The notes beneath the pieces are model-generated. The model was not told the origin of the DNA and did no database searches. It saw only the letters and a program-made list of their open reading frames with translations. A program made the position numbers and the translations under genes. From positions 310,001-374,000 of the forward strand of contig JADJOS010000004.1 of assembly GCA_016713675.1 (NCBI GenBank): a stretch of 64,000 nt of DNA, written 5' to 3'. This document shows, piece after piece, positions 9,030 to 16,187 of the stretch (positions are counted from its first letter, which is position 1; each line of letters opens with the position of its first letter). This stretch comes from Acidobacteriota bacterium. GTDB taxonomy: Bacteria > Acidobacteriota > Blastocatellia > Pyrinomonadales > Pyrinomonadaceae.

Positions 9030-9063
9030 GTAACACACAAGTTTATTTAGGAGACAAATCATC

Positions 9064-10710
9064 ATGGCTAAACAAGTAGTACACGGAGAAGAATCACGCG
9101 CAGCTATCCTGCGTGGTGTTAATCAGCTCGCGGACGCAGTGAAAGTTACACTGGGACCGAAGGGCCGCAACGTAGTTATCGACAAAAAATTCGGCTCGCC
9201 GACCATCACCAAAGACGGTGTCACGGTCGCTAAAGAGATCGAATTGAAAGACACGCTCGAGAATATGGGCGCACAGATGGTTCGCGAAGTCGCTTCGAAA
9301 ACCAGCGACGTAGCCGGCGACGGCACGACGACCGCAACGGTTCTCGCGCAGGCGATCTTCAAAGAAGGCGTCCGCACAGTTGCCGCCGGTGCAAACCCGA
9401 TGGCGCTCAAACGCGGTATCGAAAAGGCAGTCGCAGCCGTAGTTGCTGAGATCAGCACGATGGCAAAGCCCGTCTCGGGCGATTCGATCGCACAGGTCGG
9501 CACGGTTTCGGCTAACGGCGACAAAACGATCGGCACGATCATCGCTGAGGCGATGGACAAGGTCGGCAAAGACGGCGTTATCACCGTCGAAGAGTCGAAG
9601 ACGATGGACACGCTTCTCGAAGTCGTCGAGGGCATGCAGTTTGACCGCGGCTATCTTTCGCCGTATTTCGTCACCGACGCCGACCGTATGGAAGCCGTCC
9701 TCGACGAGCCTTACATCCTGATCAACGAGAAAAAGATCTCGAACATGCGCGATCTGCTTCCTATTCTTGAGCAGGTTGCCAAAATGGGCCGTCCGATGCT
9801 CATCATCGCTGAAGACGTCGACGGCGAAGCACTCGCAACCCTGGTTGTGAACAAGCTCCGCGGCACGCTCAACGTTGCTGCTGTCAAAGCACCTGGCTTC
9901 GGCGACCGCCGCAAGGCAATGCTCGAAGACATCGCGGTCCTCACGGGCGGCAAGGTCATCAGCGAAGATCTCGGCATCAAGCTCGAGACCATCACTCTCG
10001 AAGACCTCGGCAAAGCCAAGAAAGTTACCATCGACAAGGAAAATACAACCATCGTCGAAGGTGCCGGTTCGGGCGAAGCCATTGACGGACGCATCAAAAC
10101 CATCCGTAACCAGATCGAAGACACGTCCAGCGACTATGACCGTGAAAAACTGCAGGAACGTCTGGCGAAACTCGTCGGCGGTGTTGCCGTGATCAAGGTC
10201 GGTGCCGCCACCGAGACCGAGATGAAGGAAAAGAAAGCACGTGTCGAAGACGCAATGCACGCAACCCGTGCTGCTGTCGAAGAAGGCATCGTGGCCGGCG
10301 GCGGAGTCGCTCTGGTCCGCGCATCGCGTGTTCTCGACAACTTCAACACCGAAAGCGAGGATTCCGATGAGATCATCGGCGTCAATATCGTCAAGCGTGC
10401 CCTCGAAGAGCCGCTTCGCCAGATCGCCGGCAACGCCGGTATGGAAGGCGCAGTGGTCGTCGGCAAGGTCCGCGAAGGCGACGACAGCTTTGGCTTTAAC
10501 GCCGCGACCGAGAAGTACGAAGATCTCGTCGCAGCCGGTGTCATCGACCCCGCAAAGGTCACCCGCACCGCTCTCCAAAACGCAGCCTCGATCGCCGGCC
10601 TCATGCTGACGACCGAAGCCATGATCGCCGACGTCCAGGACGACAAGGGCGGTGATGGTGGAATGGGCGGCATGGGCGGCGGCATGGGCGGCATGGGCAT
10701 GGGAATGTAG
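9064..10710 (+). CDS. groEL: Chaperonin GroEL
   Basis: Sixty-kDa chaperonin of 548 residues, full length, that forms the double-ring ATP-driven folding chamber with GroES. Visible motifs are LGPKGRNVVIDK, DGTTTATVLAQAI (ATP site), VKAPGFGDRRKAMLEDIA and the methionine/glycine-rich C-terminal tail ending MGGMGMGM. The ribosome site AGGAG lies at 9050-9054. It is transcribed from the CIRCE promoter upstream of groES, 62 bases away, and ends at a strong terminator (10756-10793). A fragment of its last codons recurs at 12015-12056. Confidence 0.99.
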   Translation: MAKQVVHGEESRAAILRGVNQLADAVKVTLGPKGRNVVIDKKFGSPTITKDGVTVAKEIELKDTLENMGAQMVREVASKTSDVAGDGTTTATVLAQAIFKEGVRTVAAGANPMALKRGIEKAVAAVVAEISTMAKPVSGDSIAQVGTVSANGDKTIGTIIAEAMDKVGKDGVITVEESKTMDTLLEVVEGMQFDRGYLSPYFVTDADRMEAVLDEPYILINEKKISNMRDLLPILEQVAKMGRPMLIIAEDVDGEALATLVVNKLRGTLNVAAVKAPGFGDRRKAMLEDIAVLTGGKVISEDLGIKLETITLEDLGKAKKVTIDKENTTIVEGAGSGEAIDGRIKTIRNQIEDTSSDYDREKLQERLAKLVGGVAVIKVGAATETEMKEKKARVEDAMHATRAAVEEGIVAGGGVALVRASRVLDNFNTESEDSDEIIGVNIVKRALEEPLRQIAGNAGMEGAVVVGKVREGDDSFGFNAATEKYEDLVAAGVIDPAKVTRTALQNAASIAGLMLTTEAMIADVQDDKGGDGGMGGMGGGMGGMGMGM

Positions 10711-10718
10711 TGTCCGTA

Positions 10719-10738
10719 GCCCGCACGTAAGTAAGGGC
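10719..10738 (+). repeat. GCCC-CGTAAGTAAG-GGGC element after groEL
   Basis: Identical to the copy at 9010-9029. It is followed 17 bases later by the groESL terminator. Confidence 0.8.
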
Positions 10739-10755
10739 TCGACGTGAATTAAAAC

Positions 10756-10793
10756 AAAGGCCTCGCCTAACAATAGGCGAGGCCTTTTTTTCT
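10756..10793 (+). terminator. Intrinsic terminator of groESL
   Basis: A perfect 13-bp stem (10756-10768 with 10775-10787) built on GGCCTCGCCT, a 6-base loop, and a run of T residues follow the groEL stop. Confidence 0.95.
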
Positions 10794-10944
10794 TTCTCGG
10801 CCCTGTTCGCCGATGCTTTCGTATTTCCTGGATCTGTGATAGAAAGGAGAACAGTTTTTGCAATCCGTGTGATCAGGGCAGTCGGTTCCATGGTTGCAAG
10901 AGCCCCAACCAAATAAAATCAGAAACCGGTCAACAGGAGAGTAC

Positions 10945-11925
10945 ATGAAAGTAAAGATCTTTTTGTCAGTTGCAGCTTTGTGTGTCGTGGCGACGGTCGC
11001 GTTTGGCTTTTTGAGTCGAACCACACCCGTCGAAGCCCAGTCGGATCTGGCCTCTCAGGAAATTCCCGACGTCAAAAACAGTCAGCCGTTCAAATTCAAC
11101 GGCACGATCTTTATCAATGAGGAAGAGTTTTTGGACCGCGCACGCTGTGCTACCGAGAAACTGAGCGCGGCCCAGGCCGACGAGATCGACCGACAGGTTG
11201 CGGTATTCAAGGAAAATCAAAAGGCGGCAAACGGCGGCTACGAGATGAACGCCACCGGCGGCGTGATAAATGTCTATTGGCACGTTATAAACAAAGGAAC
11301 CGGCATCTCCAACGGAGACATCCCAACGACGCAGATCACGTCGCAGATGAATGTTCTGAACGCTGCCTATGCCTCGACCGGCTGGGCATTCAATCTTGTG
11401 TCCACTGACCGCACCACGAACTCGACCTGGTACACCGCGGGTCCCGGCACGGCAGCTGAGGCCGCCATGAAAAATGCTCTGCGTGTCGGCACGGCCGACG
11501 ACCTGAACATCTACTCGAGCAATCCCGGCGGCGGGCTTCTCGGTTGGGCAACTTTCCCGTCGAGTTATACAAGCCGGCCAAAAGACGACGGAGTCGTGAT
11601 TCTCTTCTCAAGCGTTCCGGGCGGCAGCGCCGCTCCGTACAATCTCGGCGACACTGCGACGCACGAGGTTGGCCACTGGATGGGGCTTTATCACACGTTT
11701 CAGGGCGGATGCAACGGCAGCGGTGATGCGGTCAGCGATACCCCGGCCGAAAAATCAGCCGCCTTCGGATGTCCTTCGAACCGCGACACGTGCAGAAACA
11801 AGGCGGGATTGGATCCGGTCACGAACTTCATGGACTACACTGACGATGCCTGCATGAACCAGTTTAGCGCCGGACAAGACACGCGAATGGATTCCCTATT
11901 CACCACCTATCGCTTCAACCGCTAA
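10945..11925 (+). CDS. Secreted M43-family zinc metalloprotease
   Basis: Exported endopeptidase of 326 residues. ATG 10945 is chosen because AGGAG precedes it and it starts a clear signal peptide (MKVKIFLSVAALCVVATV to VEAQ). The zinc motif HEVGHWMGLYH begins at residue 240, with two or three His ligands and the catalytic Glu, and the Met-turn MDY is at about residue 296. This is the pappalysin/cytophagalysin (M43) pattern. C-terminal cysteines probably form disulfides. A propeptide-like region precedes the catalytic domain. The gene sits between groEL and a relic of the groEL tail, so its arrival or a local duplication is recent in origin (inference). Substrate unknown. Confidence 0.92.
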   Translation: MKVKIFLSVAALCVVATVAFGFLSRTTPVEAQSDLASQEIPDVKNSQPFKFNGTIFINEEEFLDRARCATEKLSAAQADEIDRQVAVFKENQKAANGGYEMNATGGVINVYWHVINKGTGISNGDIPTTQITSQMNVLNAAYASTGWAFNLVSTDRTTNSTWYTAGPGTAAEAAMKNALRVGTADDLNIYSSNPGGGLLGWATFPSSYTSRPKDDGVVILFSSVPGGSAAPYNLGDTATHEVGHWMGLYHTFQGGCNGSGDAVSDTPAEKSAAFGCPSNRDTCRNKAGLDPVTNFMDYTDDACMNQFSAGQDTRMDSLFTTYRFNR

Positions 11926-11957
11926 CGCTAAGCCGCGCTGACGACCGAATCCATCTT

Positions 11958-12012
11958 GCCCCCCTCCTGCCCGAGGAGGGGTGCAACCGTTTTGGATGCC
12001 GGGGTGGTGGGA
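11958..12012 (+). repeat. Palindromic repeat copy 2 (intergenic)
   Basis: CCCCTCCTGCCCGAGGAGGGG core, variable arm, and CCGGGGTGGTG tail: a diverged relative of the copies at 1465-1530 and 45739-45792. It lies directly upstream of the groEL-tail relic. Confidence 0.75.
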
Positions 12013-12014
12013 GC

Positions 12015-12056
12015 GACGTCCCCGACGACAAGGGCGGCATGGGCATGGGAATGTAG
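12015..12056 (+). pseudogene. Relic of groEL 3' end
   Basis: About 40 bases match the last codons of groEL: GACGTCC, then ACGACAAGGGCGG (as at 10630-10652), then CATGGGCATGGGAATGTAG (as at 10692-10710), with the intervening repeats of the Gly-Met tail missing. The match includes the stop codon. It is followed by a CGTAAGTAAG element and a terminator, as after the real groEL. Confidence 0.8.
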
Positions 12057-12062
12057 TCGGAC

Positions 12063-12081
12063 CGCAGGCTGCCAGCCTGCG
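12063..12081 (+). repeat. CGCAGGCT hairpin repeat
   Basis: CGCAGGCT (12063-12070), GCC loop, AGCCTGCG (12074-12081): a perfect 8-bp stem of the type found as dispersed palindromic repeats. It adjoins the CGTAAGTAAG element, forming a compound repeat. Confidence 0.7.
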
Positions 12082-12089
12082 CGTCAGTA

Positions 12090-12109
12090 GCCCGCTCGTA
12101 AGTAAGGAC
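12090..12109 (+). repeat. GCCC-CGTAAGTAAG element, third copy
   Basis: GCCCGCTCGTAAGTAAGGAC differs at two positions from the copies around groEL. It precedes another terminator by 11 bases. Confidence 0.75.
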
Positions 12110-12120
12110 GTTAACTATTT

Positions 12121-12149
12121 AAGCCTCGGCATATTGTCGAGGCTTTTTC
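12121..12149 (+). terminator. Intrinsic terminator after M43 gene/groEL relic
   Basis: Stem AAGCCTCG (12121-12128) pairs with CGAGGCTT (12138-12145) and is followed by T residues. It resembles the groESL terminator. Confidence 0.85.
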
Positions 12150-12217
12150 TGTTGCATTTTATACATTTTTTGGATTATACTTGGTATGGATTGGAATTGG
12201 ACTAAATGGATTATCTA

Positions 12218-12247
12218 TTGACAAACCGCAAACTTGTATGATATAAT
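12218..12247 (+). promoter_or_regulatory. Consensus sigma-70 promoter
   Basis: TTGACA at 12218-12223 and TATAAT at 12242-12247, 18 bases apart. The predicted start of transcription is about 12254, at the first ATG of the following gene (12255), so the message would have no leader. Confidence 0.82.
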
Positions 12248-12254
12248 GTATATT

Positions 12255-12869
12255 ATGAATGAGTTGATAAAGACAAACCTAACGCGACTAAAGGAATTGA
12301 AGGGTCAAACAGACCAAGCTCAGAGCGATTTACAGAAGGCCCAAGAGGTCTTTGAATCTCTCCGACGCCGTTCTGTAAACTTACTTAGATTTCTCGAGGC
12401 TGAGATCGAAGAGGATGGGGACGAAACGGCGAAAGCGGAGGTGAACAAGCTGTTCGCCGGCGATCGAGATTCGCGAAATAAGGAAGTCTATCAATCGAGG
12501 ATTAATGTTTCGCGGAGAAATGAAATTGTTCACAGCCGTCCGAATAGGATTTTGGCGCAAGAGATACGTGTAACAGCGAGCGAGCAAAATAAAGATACAC
12601 TCGAAGCGGTTGATCTGGCGCCGACATTTAACAAAACACGGTTTCTGGTGGGGCTGTGGGCCCAAGAGAATGCTGACGGACGCGGAGTTAACGCGCGAAG
12701 TCTGATGTCGCTTGCCGCTCAACACGAGGAAGGGAAACAGATTTCAATCCCATACGTGCATAATACAATTTCACGATTCAAACATGCGGGTCGCGCGGAA
12801 CAACGTGAAGACCAGTTTTATTACTTAACAGCCGCAGGGCTAAATTATCTCGAAGGAGGAGATGCATAA
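12255..12869 (+). CDS. Coiled-coil protein with C-terminal winged-helix-like domain
   Basis: Unrecognised protein of 204 residues. ATG 12255 is used because the upstream TTG at 12234 lies inside the promoter. Residues 1-55 form a charged, probable coiled coil (LKELKGQTDQAQSDLQKAQE). The C-terminal part from about residue 120 has helices and a strand pair (YVHNTISRFKHAGRAEQR, FYYLTAAGLNYLEGG) suggestive of a small DNA-binding winged helix. It has its own perfect promoter and a possible leaderless transcript. It may be a regulator carried with the neighbouring tRNA. No family name can be given. Confidence 0.72.
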   Translation: MNELIKTNLTRLKELKGQTDQAQSDLQKAQEVFESLRRRSVNLLRFLEAEIEEDGDETAKAEVNKLFAGDRDSRNKEVYQSRINVSRRNEIVHSRPNRILAQEIRVTASEQNKDTLEAVDLAPTFNKTRFLVGLWAQENADGRGVNARSLMSLAAQHEEGKQISIPYVHNTISRFKHAGRAEQREDQFYYLTAAGLNYLEGGDA

Positions 12870-12878
12870 CACAAAAAA

Positions 12879-12919
12879 AACAGGTGCCTGCTTCGCTGTA
12901 ACGATTGCATGCACCTGTT
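12879..12919 (-). terminator. Hairpin with T-run on the minus strand
   Basis: AACAGGTGC (12879-12887) pairs with GCACCTGTT (12911-12919). An A8 run on the plus strand precedes it, so it would read as stem plus U-run only on the minus strand. On the plus strand it separates the coiled-coil gene from the tRNA. Confidence 0.5.
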
Positions 12920-12926
12920 GATTTAA

Positions 12927-13013
12927 GCCGGAGTGGCGGAATGGTATACGCAGCGGTCTAGAAAACCGTGGCCTGTCCAGGGATTGCGGGTTCAAATCCC
13001 GCCTCCGGTACCA
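12927..13013 (+). tRNA. Type II tRNA, anticodon AGA (serine UCU codon), Leu-like body
   Basis: The 87-base gene folds completely. The acceptor stem GCCGGAG pairs with CTCCGGT (first pair G-U). The D arm is GCG with loop GAATGGTATA and CGC. The anticodon stem is GCGGT/ACCGT with loop CTAGAAA, giving AGA at 12960-12962. A variable arm of 16 bases follows, then T arm GCGGG TTCAAAT CCCGC. The CCA end is encoded. The anticodon arm resembles tRNA-Ser, but discriminator base A and the GGCGGAATGG D arm resemble tRNA-Leu. AGA is rare as a bacterial serine anticodon. The amino acid identity is therefore uncertain; a base error at position 34 cannot be excluded. Confidence 0.8.
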
Positions 13014-13119
13014 ACTAAATGGAATTCAAAAAACAACTCCAACTACAAAGTAGCATGTTTTCTTGAATTCTGTCTAGCGGCTTTGTCGCCGTAAAGAAAC
13101 TAACAGGAGACAAAATTAT

Positions 13120-13298
13120 ATGATGAATTCATGGAAACTTAAGAAGATTCACCCACCTAGACCGCCTAAGCCGCCAGACCGCCTACAGAATTTGAGGACG
13201 ATTCGGCCGGTGGGAAAACCGAATGGGTTAGAGCTCATTGGCGCTGGGATTACGAACGTCGTCAATGGGAATGGGTGATTGGACACTGGCGTAAGTAA
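13120..13298 (+). pseudogene. Frameshifted mini-gene with Trp-rich WxxxHW repeats
   Basis: AGGAG at 13105-13109 precedes ATG 13120. That frame gives 52 residues with a basic, proline-rich start (HPPRPPKPP) and stops at 13276. From about 13180 the +2 frame instead reads an acidic stretch, then EWVRAHWRWDYERRQWEW and VIGHWRK, stopping at 13296. The repeated W-(V)-x-x-HW pattern resembles WxxGxW repeat proteins of the cell envelope and is unlikely by chance. The second frame has no start codon of its own. So this is a small gene broken by an indel, a recoding site, or a sequencing error. It is followed by a strong terminator. Confidence 0.5.
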
Positions 13299-13312
13299 GA
13301 CGTCTGCATGTT

Positions 13313-13343
13313 AAAAGGCCTCGTCCTCGACGAGGCCTTTTCT
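13313..13343 (+). terminator. Strong intrinsic terminator
   Basis: A perfect 13-bp stem AAAAGGCCTCGTC / GACGAGGCCTTTT with a 3-base loop ends in T residues. It shares GGCCTCG with the groESL terminator and again follows a CGTAAGTAAG word (13290-13299). Confidence 0.93.
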
Positions 13344-13500
13344 GATCTCGTAATATGCCAACGCGACCACGATCTCTTATCTTCTTATCAATAATCTCTT
13401 AATTCTTCATTGCGAAGGAAGGCAACAATGCCGCTCTTAAGAAGAATTACCCCAGGTGCGGTAAAAAGAATCAACAACAATAGACCCAATCCAACCCTTC

Positions 13501-13845
13501 TTAAAAGAAATCCCAATAGCCTTGTCCCATCGCATGCTTGATCCTGTTGATGGTCGGATTCTCGGGCAAGTAAATGACGGTATCATCATCAAAAATAGTT
13601 TCCGGCCCTCCCGTATATGTTTTTCCCTTTACCTCAAACCAATAGCCACAAGTTGTTAATATGCCCGATCCTTGGCTCTCACTCTCAACGGCTTCTTCAA
13701 AACACTCGCCGACATAAACAGGTGAGCTAACACCAGACCGAACAAGCTGAAATTCTTCAATCAACCCGCCAGAGAAATGAAGCCATCCTCCGACCGTAAT
13801 AATTACCCATACCAAGCCCCAAAAATAAACTTCGACGCTTCCCAT
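13501..13845 (-). CDS. Small membrane protein, DUF3592-like
   Basis: Protein of 114 residues. One membrane helix at about residues 7-27 (FWGLVWVIITVGGWLHF) is followed by a beta-rich domain with two Cys and the ending IYLPENPTINRI. This ending resembles the DUF3592 signature of a strand followed by a YxPxNP turn. It lies 12 bases after the gene at 13858, so they probably form an operon. The function of DUF3592 proteins is unknown. The assignment rests on pattern only. Confidence 0.65.
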   Translation of the reverse strand: MGSVEVYFWGLVWVIITVGGWLHFSGGLIEEFQLVRSGVSSPVYVGECFEEAVESESQGSGILTTCGYWFEVKGKTYTGGPETIFDDDTVIYLPENPTINRIKHAMGQGYWDFF

Positions 13846-13857
13846 CTTGGCTTTCCC

Positions 13858-14358
13858 TTAAGTTTTAGCATTAGCTTTATTTTCTGCGTCAGTCTTACCC
13901 GCCTCTATGTTCTGTAAATCAGCCAATGTTTTTCGCGCAAACTCCGGGTCATCAAGCATCCGCTGGGTCAACGCATTTTGTCCTTCGGTCATTACTTTCT
14001 CTACGATGTTGCCGTAACCCACGTCTTCCGGACCCAGCAAGTCGTTGATCGTCCTATCTTCTTTCAATAAGAAAATTGAGCCAAGCATAATTATCGCAGT
14101 GATTATATCGATAATGGCCCATGTCTCTCGCTTGATCGGAAACTTAATTATTGGATTGAACAGAATAATCACAAAAACAAAAACCACGATCCAAAAAGAC
14201 TTCTTGGTGATGCTCGCAACATAAATAAGATATGCCGATGTGACACATGTGACGATTCTAAGAATCGTGAAATAGTCGTAAGGCTGATTGGTCAAAGCAA
14301 AAAGCAAGAGACCGGCGGTAAGGATTCGCAAGATTGTTGAAATTGTTAGATATCCCAT
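13858..14358 (-). CDS. Hypothetical four-helix membrane protein
   Basis: Protein of 166 residues. Hydrophobic helices lie at about 7-23, 30-48, 51-68 and 80-100, followed by a soluble acidic/Gln-rich C-terminal tail (NALTQRMLDDPEFARKTLAD) with helical character. It does not match a family I can name. It is first of a two-gene unit with the DUF3592-like gene. AT-rich composition differs from the housekeeping genes on either side and fits an accessory region. Confidence 0.65.
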   Translation of the reverse strand: MGYLTISTILRILTAGLLLFALTNQPYDYFTILRIVTCVTSAYLIYVASITKKSFWIVVFVFVIILFNPIIKFPIKRETWAIIDIITAIIMLGSIFLLKEDRTINDLLGPEDVGYGNIVEKVMTEGQNALTQRMLDDPEFARKTLADLQNIEAGKTDAENKANAKT

Positions 14359-14456
14359 TTTCTCGTTACCTAATGCAGCGGGGAGAACGGTGTCTGGCCT
14401 GCGTTTCTGCGATATTTTAAAGACTCGTCTAGAATCGCAGAATCGTCTGTTTCAAA

Positions 14457-14918
14457 CTAATGTACGATGCCCCGCCTCAACAAACGCAAATAGCCAATAA
14501 GTTCCAGCACATGTCGGTGGTAGTTGGCGAAATCGTATTTTTCCTTTCTCGACCAAGCAATATTGAAAAACACAGGTCCAATCATTCCACCCAAGAATAG
14601 TCCAACTACTGCCCAGGCTATCGGACTTGGGCGGAAAGCAGGAAATAGAAATGGCCCGATGAGCGCAATTATAGCGGAAAGCAGACAAAGAACGAGCGGA
14701 AACAAGAATGACCGATATACAAGCTTGGACCTTTCCAAAGGACGCCGGACGATATCATTTTCGTATTCCTCGACTGAATAGCCATAACTCGCCGGGTTCG
14801 GCTTGCCCGTCATTCGAGGCAACCTCTTAAAAGGTAGTGTGAGATTTAGAATCTCGCTTATCGACAAGTGCGGAATCACTTCTTGAATCGCCCGCACCTC
14901 ATCGAAGACTCCCTCCAA
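14457..14918 (-). CDS. Hypothetical membrane protein
   Basis: About 153 residues with two adjacent membrane helices at about 67-86 and 94-114 (LFPLVLCLLSAIIALIGPF, AWAVVGLFLGGMIGPVFFNI). A soluble N-terminus and a basic C-terminus flank them. The start is unsure: TTG 14918 has AAGGAG touching it, while GTG 14897 has GGAGGGAG at a better distance. No family recognised. It is part of the minus-strand orphan cluster 13.5-15.5 kb. Confidence 0.55.
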   Translation of the reverse strand: MEGVFDEVRAIQEVIPHLSISEILNLTLPFKRLPRMTGKPNPASYGYSVEEYENDIVRRPLERSKLVYRSFLFPLVLCLLSAIIALIGPFLFPAFRPSPIAWAVVGLFLGGMIGPVFFNIAWSRKEKYDFANYHRHVLELIGYLRLLRRGIVH

Positions 14919-15045
14919 CTCCTTTTTTGTTCGGTTTATTGTACGCCATACTTAAAGGGCACTTTCATCTTTTTGTTGATTTAATAAAACGACAGTAACT
15001 CAAAATCGCCGTGCCTGACCTTGCGATTTTTGTGAACCCTCCATC

Positions 15046-15501
15046 TTACATTTCCGAATGGTCCAAGCCATGCAATCGAATCATAGGCCCTTGGCGACAA
15101 AGAATTGAAAACTGGTAAAGCGGCAAAGCTTTCTTCATAAACCTAAGGAACTTCGGCACTGTTGGTTTATAATCCACATAAACGGAGTAGTCGCCATTGT
15201 CGAACCAACCATGTTGGCTAATCATCCACGCATTGCGGAAGTCGATCTTATTGATAATGGCAGCAGCCAGCCGACCTTCGAAGGTGTTGCTTTCAACATG
15301 AAGAAACGCATATGGAAGGTGGCTATCAAACTCAACGATATTTTCACCATTCATCTGCGCCAAGAGTGTCGCTCCCACACAATGCATTCTGTGGCCGTCT
15401 AGGAAAGGAATATCTGGGCCTCCCGCAAATCCGACTAAAGGATTGTCTAGGTCCGCACCATCTTCTGATAGCCTAGCAAGCATCTCCGGTAGTCGTTCCA
15501 T
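15046..15501 (-). CDS. Hypothetical cytoplasmic protein
   Basis: Protein of 151 residues without signal or membrane segments. It has mixed alpha/beta character and several aromatic and histidine residues (HRMHCVGATLLAQ, ISQHGWFDNGDYSVYV, IRLHGLDHSEM). No catalytic pattern could be recognised. It is the outermost gene of the minus-strand orphan cluster. Its sequence is internally consistent with a real gene, without low complexity or stop-rich flanks. Confidence 0.6.
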   Translation of the reverse strand: MERLPEMLARLSEDGADLDNPLVGFAGGPDIPFLDGHRMHCVGATLLAQMNGENIVEFDSHLPYAFLHVESNTFEGRLAAAIINKIDFRNAWMISQHGWFDNGDYSVYVDYKPTVPKFLRFMKKALPLYQFSILCRQGPMIRLHGLDHSEM

Positions 15502-15572
15502 AATTTCCTATAGTTAAAGCGATATTGACGGATTATAAGAGGGGCAAGTTTTTATGTAAAGCATAAAAAGCG

Positions 15573-15650
15573 GTGGTCAGACCTGCGAAGTTCGGACGTA
15601 AACCCTCGCAACTGCGGTTGGACGTTGAAAGCCCGTGGTTGCGGGCTTTT
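15573..15650 (+). repeat. Repeat A with built-in terminator
   Basis: A unit of about 75 bases: GGTCAGACCTGCGAAGTTC, then a CTCGCAACTGCGGTTGGACG segment, then hairpin AAAGCCCG-TGGTTG-CGGGCTTT at 15628-15649 followed by T. The second half is repeated at 15871-15937, and the first half at 16818-16866. Confidence 0.75.
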
Positions 15651-15748
15651 GCCTTCGGTTTGGGGATCGTTGCTAGTGACGGTGACAAGTGAGGTCCATC
15701 GGAAACATCTTGATACGACGCTCAATGTGATGTAGAATAGGGACACAG

Positions 15749-15762
15749 TTGCATATATGCAA
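15749..15762. promoter_or_regulatory. Perfect 14-bp palindrome
   Basis: TTGCATATATGCAA stands alone between repeats A and B. It could be a dimeric regulator site. No adjacent promoter is obvious. Confidence 0.3.
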
Positions 15763-15870
15763 TACGATATTTGAAATCTGGATCTAGTGCGCGCGCCGAC
15801 TATGCAAAAAATGGGACACCTTGGTCAACGTAAACACTTTGTTTGGTCCGCCCCCTGCTAAAAGCTAACA

Positions 15871-15937
15871 GGAGCGGACGCAACCTCTCGCAATTGCAGT
15901 TGGACGCTTGAAAGCCCGTGTTTGCGGGCTTTTTTTG
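15871..15937 (+). repeat. Repeat B with built-in terminator
   Basis: It shares CTCGCAA-TGC-GTTGGACG with repeat A and ends in hairpin AAAGCCCG-TGTTTG-CGGGCTTT (15911-15932) plus a T-run. The pair resembles two short terminated transcripts. Confidence 0.75.
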
Positions 15938-15954
15938 TTGTGGGGTTTGGTTTT

Positions 15955-15989
15955 GGGTTGGGTGGGTGGTGGTGGTGGTGGTGGTGGCA
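15955..15989 (+). repeat. GGT microsatellite
   Basis: About seven consecutive GGT units follow GGGTTGGGTGGG. The G-rich tract could form a quadruplex and is prone to slippage. No gene reads through it. Confidence 0.8.
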
Positions 15990-16187
15990 TTTAATGGGTT
16001 TGCGAATTAATTCGCACATCGCGCGGATAATACCTCGTGTTTTTCTTCGCCCTAGGGGATGCGGCCTAAGAGTTCATTGGTAAAGGTCGGCGGCATAGGG
16101 ATTGCGGATTAAATAGTGAATGAAAAGGACTTGGGCGATACCGCTGTCAGGTTCTATGCCCGGATCGCTTCGATGGAGGCAATTACT

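Noticed and set aside
9094..10863. Long open frame of 589 codons on the minus strand across groEL
   Set aside because: It lies wholly opposite a certain groEL gene, has no ribosome site, and its composition (many Cys/His/Asp/Phe) is the usual mirror of GC-rich codons.
15955..15989. GGT tract as a CRISPR or regulatory array
   Set aside because: It is a plain microsatellite with no spacer structure. No CRISPR repeat or cas gene was found in the window.
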